From: Flavobacteriales bacterium
Lineage (GTDB): Bacteria > Bacteroidota > Bacteroidia > Flavobacteriales_D > Crocinitomicaceae
Reading direction: 5' to 3'
Length of the DNA: 64,000 nucleotides
Assembly: GCA_947380375.1 (NCBI GenBank)
Contig: CANCQX010000001.1
Location: 1-64,000, forward strand
The notes under the pieces are model-generated. The model had not been told where the DNA came from. It saw only the letters and a program-made list of their open reading frames with translations, and searched no databases. Shown here one piece after another: positions 18,072 to 25,620 of this stretch (positions are counted from its first letter, which is position 1; the number at the start of each line of letters is the position of its first letter). The position numbers and the translations under genes are program-made.

Positions 18072-18824
18072 ATGAGATTATTTTTATCATTTATATTAGT
18101 TTTTATATCCATTTTTTCTTTTTCACAAAGAGAGAAATTTCCTTCTTATTTTGGAGTTCAAATCAGACCACTCTTCCCTACTTCTTTTGGTGGAAGTAAA
18201 GGTATCAATTTGGAAAGTGAAAATTTTTCTCTCAATTTAACTCAAACTTTAGGATATTCTTTTGGTGGAACAATTAGAAAAGGAATCACAAAATTAATTG
18301 CATTTGAGTCAGGATTAAATTTCACGCAACGAAATTATAATCTAACTATGTCATTAACAGATACAAATGTTTCTGTTAGCGATGACTTTTCATTCATAAG
18401 TTATGAAATCCCGATTAATGGATTGGTTTATATACAATTAGGGCAACAAATATTCATGAACACATCAATGGGTTTAGCATTAAGATTTAGTCCTACTGAT
18501 ATAAAAAAAATAACAGAAACAGGTGGTAGTCATTCTTTTACAAACTATGGTTATTATTCAAATAAAATAGGTCTAAATATCAATGCGAATATTGGTTTTG
18601 AATACAGAACTTCAAAATATGGTTTCTTTTATTTTGGAGGATCAATTTGCGTCCCTCTTAATCAAATAATAGACTTAAAATCAATTCATTATGTATCTAA
18701 ACAAACGCATTCTACCTTATTATTTGGAAAAGTAGAAGGTAATTATTTATCGCTTGATTTGAAATATTTTTTTCCAACAATAAGAACACAGGGAGAGCAA
18801 CCTTTAAAAGGACCAATTGAATAA
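18072..18824 (+). CDS. Outer-membrane beta-barrel protein, PorT-like
   Basis: A 250-residue exported protein with signal peptide MRLFLSFILVFISIFSFSQ. The rest alternates short hydrophobic and polar strands (LTQTLGYSFGGTIRKG, AFESGLNFTQRNY, GLVYIQLGQQIFMNTSMGLALRF, NANIGFEYRTSKYGFFYFGG), the pattern of a small outer-membrane barrel such as the PorT-like family. Its function is unknown. It lies in the nth-nitroreductase-cupin run. Confidence 0.7.
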   Translation: MRLFLSFILVFISIFSFSQREKFPSYFGVQIRPLFPTSFGGSKGINLESENFSLNLTQTLGYSFGGTIRKGITKLIAFESGLNFTQRNYNLTMSLTDTNVSVSDDFSFISYEIPINGLVYIQLGQQIFMNTSMGLALRFSPTDIKKITETGGSHSFTNYGYYSNKIGLNINANIGFEYRTSKYGFFYFGGSICVPLNQIIDLKSIHYVSKQTHSTLLFGKVEGNYLSLDLKYFFPTIRTQGEQPLKGPIE

Positions 18825-18834
18825 ATAAAACACT

Positions 18835-19302
18835 ATGAACATTGAATCTATAGTAAAGAAATTAAATTTACTTCCTCATCCAGAAGGTGGATTTTATTCG
18901 GAAATATACCGATCTGAAATAACAATTCCTGGCAAGGATAGAAAATTAATGACATCAATCTATTTTTTATTGACATCAGAAAATGTATCAAAATTTCACA
19001 GAATTAAAAGTGATGAATTGTGGTTTTTCCACGACGGTAGCCCTTTATTAGTTCATACTTTAAATGAAAATGGTCATATTCAAACTAAAGTAGGAAATAA
19101 TATATTTGAAAATGAAACTCCCTATTTTTTAGTGCCGAAAGATACAATATTTGGATCATCCGTATTTGATGATAATTCATATTCACTAGTTTCATGTGTT
19201 GTTTCGCCTGGATTTGAGTTTTCTGATTTTGAATTATTCTCTTTCAACGATCTAATTAAAATTTTCCCTTTAAATGAAGAGATTGTTAGAAAACTAACCT
19301 AA
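18835..19302 (+). CDS. Cupin domain protein (DUF985 family)
   Basis: A 155-residue cupin of the DUF985 type. The opening LLPHPEGGFYSEIYRS and the SKFHRIKSDELWFFHDGSPL core at about 53-72 are family signatures; the fold is a jelly roll and the residues resemble those of small-molecule-binding cupins. The substrate is unknown. It begins 10 bases after the barrel-protein stop and closes this run; no strong terminator follows. Confidence 0.85.
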   Translation: MNIESIVKKLNLLPHPEGGFYSEIYRSEITIPGKDRKLMTSIYFLLTSENVSKFHRIKSDELWFFHDGSPLLVHTLNENGHIQTKVGNNIFENETPYFLVPKDTIFGSSVFDDNSYSLVSCVVSPGFEFSDFELFSFNDLIKIFPLNEEIVRKLT

Positions 19303-19417
19303 ATCAATTTAAATTAAAGTTCTAAAATACAATAGAATAAACGAATAATAAACTCATCAAACTGAAACGAATCGGAAGTCTTTTAACTTTGTAGAAGTGG
19401 CTTTAATCTAAATTGAT

Positions 19418-19425
19418 TATATTTG
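19418..19425 (+). promoter_or_regulatory. -7 box abutting the BatA-type gene
   Basis: TATATTTG ends 4 bases before the ATG at 19430, the same spacing as at marR, so a transcript from here would be leaderless. A second match, TAACTTTG, lies at 19384-19391 and would give a leader of about 30 bases. Neither has a well-spaced -33 TTTG. Confidence 0.5.
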
Positions 19426-19429
19426 AAAC

Positions 19430-21487
19430 ATGAAGTTTGTATATCCTCAATTTCTTTGGGCTTTTGGTGTACTGATAATACCAATAATAATTCATTTGTT
19501 CAATTTTAGAAAGTATAAAACACTATACTTTTCTACCTTAAAGTTTATTCAATTTGTGGATCAACAAACTCGATCTACACAAAAACTTAAACATCTACTA
19601 ATCCTTATTTCTCGAATATTATTTTTTTCATTTTTAGTAATTTCATTTGCACAACCTTATATCCCAATTTCTTCCGATTCTTCAAAAGGTGGAAAACCTA
19701 TAATCGCCATTTACATAGATAATTCATTTTCTATGTCTATGAAAGGAACTGAAGGTGAATTGATTTCTGAAGCTAGAGAAATGGCAAGAAAAATCATCAC
19801 TGATGCCAATCTAGATACCCGATTTATTTTAGTTACAAATGAAATGAGTGGAATTGAACAACGTGTTGTTTCAAAGCTTGACGCATTAGAAAGACTAGAT
19901 AAAATTGATATTAGTCCAATTTCTAGAAATATTTCAACGATTATTGAATGGGAGAAAAATACAATTAAAAAAGAACATGAAACAAACAATAAAATTGGAA
20001 ATCAACAATTTATAATTCTATCCGATTTTCAAAAAAACAGTACTGATTTATCAAAATTAAAAAGTGATCAAGAATCTTACTATTATCCTATCAAGTTAAC
20101 TCCTCAAGAATCATCAAATATATTAATAGACTCTGTTTGGTTTTCGTCACCTATACAAAAAATTGGAGAAAATAATGAGTTAAATGTTCGAGTTAAAAAT
20201 TTCAGTAAAAATAATAGTACAAACACTGAATTACATTTAGAAATAGGTAATATCAAACGAGATGTTTTTATTGATGTGAAAGCAAATGATAACATAATAA
20301 CTACAATTAATTTTATTGAATCTAAAGCAGGATTTAAAAGAGGAAAAGTAAGTGTGAATGACAAGCAATTTTATTACGATGATGAATATTTCTTTAGCTA
20401 TTTAGTTTCAAAAAAATCAGAAATTTTAATTATAAATGGAGAAAATTCTATAAATAATATTTCATTAGTTTATAGTTTAGATAATTTTTATCAAGTTACT
20501 GAAGTCAATCAATCTAGTTTAACATCAGAATATTTAAAAAACAAAGACCTAGTAGTAATAAATGGCAGTAAAGAAATAACATCCGGATTAGCAGATGAGC
20601 TATATGATTACGCTTCAAATGGTGGCTCATTAGCTTTATTTCCTGGAGAAGACATTGAACCAAATAATAGTGGGTGGAATACTTTTTTAAATTCACTAAA
20701 AATGCCTTCTCTTGGAAATTCTTTTACTGAAGGAGTGAAAATTAAAAACTTAAATTTTGATGATGACTTTTTTAAATCAGTTTTTGAGAAAAATCCAGGA
20801 AAACTAAATTTACCTACAATCGCAAAAGCATATAAATCAAATACTACAACAAAAACACATTCTATAGGATTGATTCAACTTCAAAATGGTTCTCCATTAT
20901 ATAGCAGATCATTAAGTAATTTCAATGTGTTTTTATTCTCAAGTTCACTTTCACCTAATTATGGAAGTTTTTCTTCAAACGCACTTTTCAGTACTATTTT
21001 ATTAAGAACCGCTGAATTAAGCAAACGTAAAACACCTATTTCATTGACAATTGGGGAAGATTCTAAATTTCCTATTTACTCAAAGTCAAAAAGTGAATTA
21101 CCAATTCATATTAAAAATGATGAAATAGATTTTATACCATTAATAATTCAAAAAGAAACAATTTCATACCTTTCTTTAGGAGGTTTAGAAGTAATAGAAA
21201 AATTAAAGTCAGGTACTTACCAAATTATTGATGAATCACCTAAAGGTTTTATATCACTGAATTACAATAGAATAGAATCTAATATTAGCTACCTCACTCC
21301 TACTGAAATTAATACTATGTTCGAAAATCAAGGTATAAAGCATATTTTATTTTCTGAAATTTCTGAAGGACAAACATTAACGAAAGTTGATTTAAAAAAA
21401 CCTTATGAATACTGGAAATTATTTTTAATTTTTGCACTTTTATTTTTGATTATTGAAATGGTACTATTAAAATTTTGGAAAAAATAA
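19430..21487 (+). CDS. BatA-domain / von Willebrand factor A membrane protein
   Basis: A 685-residue inner-membrane protein. Residues 1-80 are the aerotolerance-regulator (BatA) N-terminal domain with two membrane segments (about 8-25 and 55-78) and the FLWAFGVLIIPIIIHLFNFR signature. A VWA domain follows with an intact MIDAS motif Asp97, Ser99 and Ser101. A large periplasmic region leads to a C-terminal membrane helix (about 660-680). Such proteins are common in Bacteroidota, but their role is poorly defined. It starts a plus-strand unit that continues into the dihydroorotase-like gene 21 bases on. Confidence 0.88.
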   Translation: MKFVYPQFLWAFGVLIIPIIIHLFNFRKYKTLYFSTLKFIQFVDQQTRSTQKLKHLLILISRILFFSFLVISFAQPYIPISSDSSKGGKPIIAIYIDNSFSMSMKGTEGELISEAREMARKIITDANLDTRFILVTNEMSGIEQRVVSKLDALERLDKIDISPISRNISTIIEWEKNTIKKEHETNNKIGNQQFIILSDFQKNSTDLSKLKSDQESYYYPIKLTPQESSNILIDSVWFSSPIQKIGENNELNVRVKNFSKNNSTNTELHLEIGNIKRDVFIDVKANDNIITTINFIESKAGFKRGKVSVNDKQFYYDDEYFFSYLVSKKSEILIINGENSINNISLVYSLDNFYQVTEVNQSSLTSEYLKNKDLVVINGSKEITSGLADELYDYASNGGSLALFPGEDIEPNNSGWNTFLNSLKMPSLGNSFTEGVKIKNLNFDDDFFKSVFEKNPGKLNLPTIAKAYKSNTTTKTHSIGLIQLQNGSPLYSRSLSNFNVFLFSSSLSPNYGSFSSNALFSTILLRTAELSKRKTPISLTIGEDSKFPIYSKSKSELPIHIKNDEIDFIPLIIQKETISYLSLGGLEVIEKLKSGTYQIIDESPKGFISLNYNRIESNISYLTPTEINTMFENQGIKHILFSEISEGQTLTKVDLKKPYEYWKLFLIFALLFLIIEMVLLKFWKK

Positions 21488-21508
21488 TTAGAGGAAAATA
21501 TATTAAAC

Positions 21509-22768
21509 ATGAAAATTCTTATTAAAAAGGCTATAATTGTTGATTCTAATTCATCTTTTGATGGAAAAAAAATGGACTTATTAATTGAAAATGGAATCAT
21601 TACAAAAATAAGCGAAACAATAGTAAATAGTGAAGCAAAAATAATTGAAAGTGAAAATCTTCATGTTTCTCAAGGTTGGGTAGATCTAAAAGCAAGTTTT
21701 TGTGACCCTGGAGAGGAACATAAGGAAACTATAGAAACTGGACTTCAAGCAGCAGCTTTCGGAGGATATACACATGTTGCAATCTTACCATCAACAAACC
21801 CTGTTATTGATGGTAAATCTCAAATTTATTACGCCTTAAAAAAAGCAGAAAATGAAATTACAAATCTTCATGTTTTAGGAGCGATTACTGAAAAAATGGA
21901 AGGGCATAATCTTTCAGAAATGTTTGACATGTATCAATCTGGAGTTCGCTTATTTACTGATGATTTAGTCCCTGTTAATTCAGGAATTATGTACAGAGCT
22001 TTGCTATATAGTAAGAATTTTGGTGGTAAAATAATTGCATTTTCTCGTGATAATTCAATGGCAGGAAATGGTATTGTAAATGAAGGGGAAGCATCTACAA
22101 AAACTGGATTAAAAGCGGACCCTACTATTGCCGAAATAATACAAGTAGAAAGAAATATTAGACTTTTGGAATACACAGAAGGAACAATACACTTAACGGG
22201 AATATCATGTGCTGAAAGTGTAAATTTAATTCGAGAAGCTAAGAAAAAAGGATTGTCGATTACTTCAGATGTTCACGCTTCTCATTTAGTATTTAATGAA
22301 AAAGATGTTCTTGATTTTGATTCAAATTTCAAATTAATGCCTCCTTTAAGAAGAGAATCTGATAGGATTGCACTTTGGGAAGGACTTAAAGATGGAACAA
22401 TTGACACAATTGTTTCAGATCACAGACCTTACGACAAAGAGGAAAAAGATGTTGAGTTTGATAACGCATCATTCGGAAACATTTCTCTTCAAACTGTTTT
22501 TAGCTCATTAAAAAATGCGAAAGAATTTGATTTACACACTGTTTTAAAAGCATTAACAATAAATGCTAGAAATATTTTAGGAATTGAAAATTCACCTATA
22601 AATGAAAATTCAGTTGCTGATTTAACAGTTTTTGACCCTAATAAAAAATGGGTTTTCAAAAAATCAGATGTTATTTCATCTACAACAAACTCACCTTTTA
22701 TTGATACTGAATTAACAGGTAATGTTATAGCAATCATAAATAACGGTAACTTAGCAATAAAAGATTAA
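21509..22768 (+). CDS. Dihydroorotase-like protein lacking zinc ligands
   Basis: Amidohydrolase of the dihydroorotase family, 419 residues with typical spacing. Recognisable segments are [19 protein letters not shown] (57-75), STNP (95-98), HASHL (256-260), [10 protein letters not shown] (277-286), [14 protein letters not shown] (292-305) and FGNISLQT (322-329). The usual metal motif DxHxHxR is DxKxSxC (residues 61, 63 and 65), the second His of HxxH near 228 is Gly, and the DHAPH motif reads DHRPY. It should not bind the catalytic zincs, so it is probably a non-catalytic pyrC homologue, like the pseudo-dihydroorotases that support aspartate transcarbamoylase in some bacteria. Automated annotation would call it PyrC. 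Confidence 0.88.
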   Translation: MKILIKKAIIVDSNSSFDGKKMDLLIENGIITKISETIVNSEAKIIESENLHVSQGWVDLKASFCDPGEEHKETIETGLQAAAFGGYTHVAILPSTNPVIDGKSQIYYALKKAENEITNLHVLGAITEKMEGHNLSEMFDMYQSGVRLFTDDLVPVNSGIMYRALLYSKNFGGKIIAFSRDNSMAGNGIVNEGEASTKTGLKADPTIAEIIQVERNIRLLEYTEGTIHLTGISCAESVNLIREAKKKGLSITSDVHASHLVFNEKDVLDFDSNFKLMPPLRRESDRIALWEGLKDGTIDTIVSDHRPYDKEEKDVEFDNASFGNISLQTVFSSLKNAKEFDLHTVLKALTINARNILGIENSPINENSVADLTVFDPNKKWVFKKSDVISSTTNSPFIDTELTGNVIAIINNGNLAIKD

Positions 22769-22772
22769 AGGA

Positions 22773-23333
22773 ATGCCGAAGAAGCGCTCATTCATAAAAC
22801 AGTTTTGGAAGGATAAAAAAATGGTTGGTTCGGTTCGTCCAAGCTCTCGTTTTTTGGCTGAAAAAATGTTGAAAAACATAGACTTTAAAAATGATAAAAT
22901 CATAATCGAACTTGGTCCTGGAACTGGCGTTTTCACTGATTTAATCATAGAAAGAATGTCACCTGATGCTAAATTATTAGTATTTGAATTAAATAAAACT
23001 TTCATTCGAAATCTTAAAAAAAAGATAAAAGATGAAAGAGTAATATTAATTAACGACAGTGCTGAAAAAATCAAAGAATATTTAGAAATTAATAATTTAA
23101 ATAAAGCAGATATTATTCTTTCATCTCTTCCATTATCAAATTTCCCTTTAAAATTAAAAGAAACTATCATTGAGAATTCTCATCAAGCTCTTCATGATTC
23201 TGGTAAATTTATTCAGTTTCAATATTCACTGAATTCAAAGAAAATGTTTAAATCAATTTTTAATCGTGTTTCAATAACTTTTACACTATTAAATTTTCCG
23301 CCAGCATTTGTTTATACATGTGAAAAGAAATAA
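22773..23333 (+). CDS. Class I SAM-dependent methyltransferase, phospholipid methyltransferase-like
   Basis: A 186-residue methyltransferase. The SAM-binding motif I is IIIELGPGTGVFTDL at 44-58, and the preceding MVGSVRPSSRFLAEKM is typical of the phosphatidylethanolamine N-methyltransferase/rRNA dimethylase-like group. A motif IV-like SSLPLSNFP is near 116-124. Whether its substrate is lipid, nucleic acid or protein is unclear. It begins 4 bases after the dihydroorotase-like stop, so translational coupling is likely. Confidence 0.78.
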   Translation: MPKKRSFIKQFWKDKKMVGSVRPSSRFLAEKMLKNIDFKNDKIIIELGPGTGVFTDLIIERMSPDAKLLVFELNKTFIRNLKKKIKDERVILINDSAEKIKEYLEINNLNKADIILSSLPLSNFPLKLKETIIENSHQALHDSGKFIQFQYSLNSKKMFKSIFNRVSITFTLLNFPPAFVYTCEKK

Positions 23334-23379
23334 TTTTATTCTAAGAAAATAGAAAGTGTTTTTCTAAAAATCCAAAAAA

Positions 23380-23874
23380 ATGCAAGTAATACTAAGTCAA
23401 CTAGAAATAGATCAGAAAATCACTCGATTGGCTCATCAAATAATTGAAAATACTTTTGAACAAGAAACACTTTACATTGGTGGAATTTGTGGTAATGGTA
23501 TTCAATTAGCAGAAAAAATAAAGGAAATTATTTTAAATCATTCTTCTCAAAAAATTATTGTTTTTGAAATTACATTAAATAAATCAGAGCCTTGGTCAGA
23601 ACCTATTTCATTATCTGTTCCCCAAGAGACTTTAAAAAATGGATATATATTATTAGTTGATGATGTAATTAATTCAGGTAAAACAATGCAATATGCGTTG
23701 GTTAAATTACTTGAACAAGCAACTAAAGCAATAAAAACTGTTGCTTTAGTTGATAGACAGCACAGAAGATATCCTATTAAAGCAGACTTTGTTGGAATAA
23801 GTTTATCAACAACTTTGAAAGAAAGAGTTGAAGTAGAACTTTCTGATAAAAATTCACATGCATTTTTAAAATAA
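23380..23874 (+). CDS. Phosphoribosyltransferase, PyrR-like
   Basis: Type I phosphoribosyltransferase fold, 164 residues. The PRPP-binding motif is LVDDVINSGKTMQ at 92-104 with the acidic pair Asp94/Asp95, and a basic DRQHRRYPIKADFVG segment near 127-141 is shared with PyrR and hypoxanthine-type enzymes. It could regulate or salvage pyrimidines. Its position after a dihydroorotase-like gene fits, but substrate is not proven. It lies 46 bases after the methyltransferase gene and 20 before murQ. Confidence 0.83.
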   Translation: MQVILSQLEIDQKITRLAHQIIENTFEQETLYIGGICGNGIQLAEKIKEIILNHSSQKIIVFEITLNKSEPWSEPISLSVPQETLKNGYILLVDDVINSGKTMQYALVKLLEQATKAIKTVALVDRQHRRYPIKADFVGISLSTTLKERVEVELSDKNSHAFLK

Positions 23875-23894
23875 TTCTTTAAAAAACAATTCAA

Positions 23895-24701
23895 ATGAAA
23901 AAAACAACCGAATCTTCTTCAGTTTATAATTCACTTGAGACTATGTCTACATTGGATTTATTGTCTAATATGAATAATGAAGATAAGTCTGTTCCATTAG
24001 CAATTGAAAAGGAAATTCCAAAAATTCATTTATTCATTGACACGTGTTTTGCACGTATGAAAAATGGAGGTAGATTGTTTTACATTGGAGCTGGAACAAG
24101 CGGAAGATTAGGAATTGTTGATGCAAGTGAATGTCCACCAACTTTTGGTGTTGCTCAAGGTGTTGTTGTAGGAATAATAGCTGGTGGGGATTCAGCAATT
24201 CGAAAAGCTGTTGAATTTGCTGAAGACGATACTGAACAAGGCTGGATAGATTTACAAAATTATTCAATTAACCCTAATGATACTTTAGTTGGAATTGCAG
24301 CTTCTGGAAGTACACCCTATGTATTAGGAGCTATCGAAAAAGCGAAAGAAATGGGTGTTTTAACTGCAGGAATATCATGTAATCCAGATAGTCCACTTTC
24401 ATTATCAGTAGACTTTCCTATAACACCTGAAGTTGGACCTGAGTTTGTGACAGGAAGCACTCGAATGAAATCTGGAACTGCTCAAAAATTAGTTCTAAAT
24501 ATGATTTCAACATCTCTAATGATAAAACTTGGTCATGTAAAAGGAAACCGAATGGTAGATATGCAACTGAGCAACAACAAATTAATTGATCGAGGTGTAA
24601 GAATGATTTTAGAAGTTTTGGATATTTCTTACGAAGAAGCTGAAGAATTACTTAAGGTAAATGGAAGTGTGAGAAAATCAATTGAAAGCTACAAAGCTTA
24701 G
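23895..24701 (+). CDS. murQ: N-acetylmuramic acid 6-phosphate etherase MurQ
   Basis: Cleaves the lactyl ether of MurNAc-6-phosphate to give GlcNAc-6-phosphate and lactate in cell-wall recycling. The SIS-domain signature FYIGAGTSGRLG is at 62-73, ASECPPTFG at 77-85 contains Glu79, and Glu110 in the FAEDDTEQG segment matches the second catalytic Glu of E. coli MurQ. TGSTRMKSGTAQK is also family specific. At 268 residues it is slightly shorter than E. coli MurQ (298) but complete. It converges on the next gene with 7 bases between and no visible terminator. Confidence 0.96.
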   Translation: MKKTTESSSVYNSLETMSTLDLLSNMNNEDKSVPLAIEKEIPKIHLFIDTCFARMKNGGRLFYIGAGTSGRLGIVDASECPPTFGVAQGVVVGIIAGGDSAIRKAVEFAEDDTEQGWIDLQNYSINPNDTLVGIAASGSTPYVLGAIEKAKEMGVLTAGISCNPDSPLSLSVDFPITPEVGPEFVTGSTRMKSGTAQKLVLNMISTSLMIKLGHVKGNRMVDMQLSNNKLIDRGVRMILEVLDISYEEAEELLKVNGSVRKSIESYKA

Positions 24702-24708
24702 CAATTTA

Positions 24709-25569
24709 TCATTCTTTTTTAATCCATCCAAAAACATGAACATCTGAAAAATTATCAGGATTAATTGCTGATGTGCTTTTTTTAGATTTTAAAGGGACTT
24801 CATAAAATAATACGTAATTCCATTTTCTATTTGAAAATAAAACTTTATAAGGAGCTTTCTCAGGATAAAATGCAATTATATTTTCATTCAAAAAATTTCC
24901 TGTTTTTTTAGAAGGTTTATTTGAAGAACATCGAAGTTTTGTTTCTTTCGTTAAATAATGAAATTTAATATCATAATGAACAGATTTAGGAATAAAAATT
25001 GATTTCAAAATTTCAGTGTTTCCTATAAAATATTTTTTTCTAAGTTTAATTTTTCCATTTAGAACTCTTATCATATCTATGTTATTACTTTTAGAAGAAC
25101 AACAAGGAAATTTATGATGAAATAAAACTAATTCTTTTGTGTTTTTATGAATTTTATAAGCGAAAATAGCTCCCGATTCCCTGTAAATTAACTTGAATTG
25201 ATTATTCTTTTTTACATATAATTCTGTGAGACTATATAAATCAGGTTTTCCTGAAGGATTTGAAAGAAATAGGAGCTCATTTATTTTATCGTTATTTAAA
25301 TCTATAAAATGCCAATTCATTTTATTTTTTGACCAATAAAATTCAAAATCAGCATCTGTGTCATATGCTCTTGTATATTCATGATCTAAAAAATCTTTAT
25401 TAAATAAAATTTCAATATTCTCCTTTAGATTTTCAGATTCATTATAAATTTTAGTTAAATCTGTTTTTCCATTATTTACAAATGTAAGCGAATTGATTTC
25501 AATCGAATTAACATTTGAAAATGATAAATTTGCTGAAATTAAAGAAATAAGTATAAATAAATGTTTCAT
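24709..25569 (-). CDS. Secreted hypothetical protein
   Basis: A 286-residue protein with signal peptide MKHLFILISLISANLSFS. I do not recognise the family. A DLNNDKINELLFLS segment near 95-108 resembles the calcium-binding loop of FG-GAP/VCBS-type repeats, and KFPCCSSKSNN near 153-163 holds paired cysteines. It starts 4 bases after the T run of the clpC terminator, so expression needs read-through or a promoter inside clpC. Confidence 0.7.
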   Translation of the reverse strand: MKHLFILISLISANLSFSNVNSIEINSLTFVNNGKTDLTKIYNESENLKENIEILFNKDFLDHEYTRAYDTDADFEFYWSKNKMNWHFIDLNNDKINELLFLSNPSGKPDLYSLTELYVKKNNQFKLIYRESGAIFAYKIHKNTKELVLFHHKFPCCSSKSNNIDMIRVLNGKIKLRKKYFIGNTEILKSIFIPKSVHYDIKFHYLTKETKLRCSSNKPSKKTGNFLNENIIAFYPEKAPYKVLFSNRKWNYVLFYEVPLKSKKSTSAINPDNFSDVHVFGWIKKE

Positions 25570-25573
25570 AAAT

Positions 25574-25596
25574 AAAAAAAGGGGGACGAATCCCCC
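25574..25596 (-). terminator. clpC terminator with a UUCG loop
   Basis: On the minus strand GGGGGA, the loop TTCG and TCCCCC are followed by seven T. The G side extends to a run of nine G (plus-strand C 25592-25600). The T run ends 4 bases before the next ATG (25569). Confidence 0.85.
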
Positions 25597-25620
25597 CCCC
25601 TTAAATTTTTAAATAATAAA

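Noticed and set aside
19302-19418. Inverted repeat AATCAATTTA/TAAATTGATT around the BatA promoter
   Set aside because: Arms are about 97 bases apart and AT-rich; expected by chance in this composition.
22751-23170. Minus-strand frame of 139 residues over the methyltransferase gene (and copy at 46397-46816)
   Set aside because: Lies opposite a clear methyltransferase motif I; composition is that of a shadow frame.
24034-24267. His/Gln-rich minus-strand frame inside murQ (and copy at 45300-45533)
   Set aside because: Antisense shadow of the conserved SIS-domain region of murQ.
25592-25600. Run of nine C as a phase-variation tract
   Set aside because: It lies in a terminator between genes and not in a coding start or promoter spacer, and has the same length in both arms.
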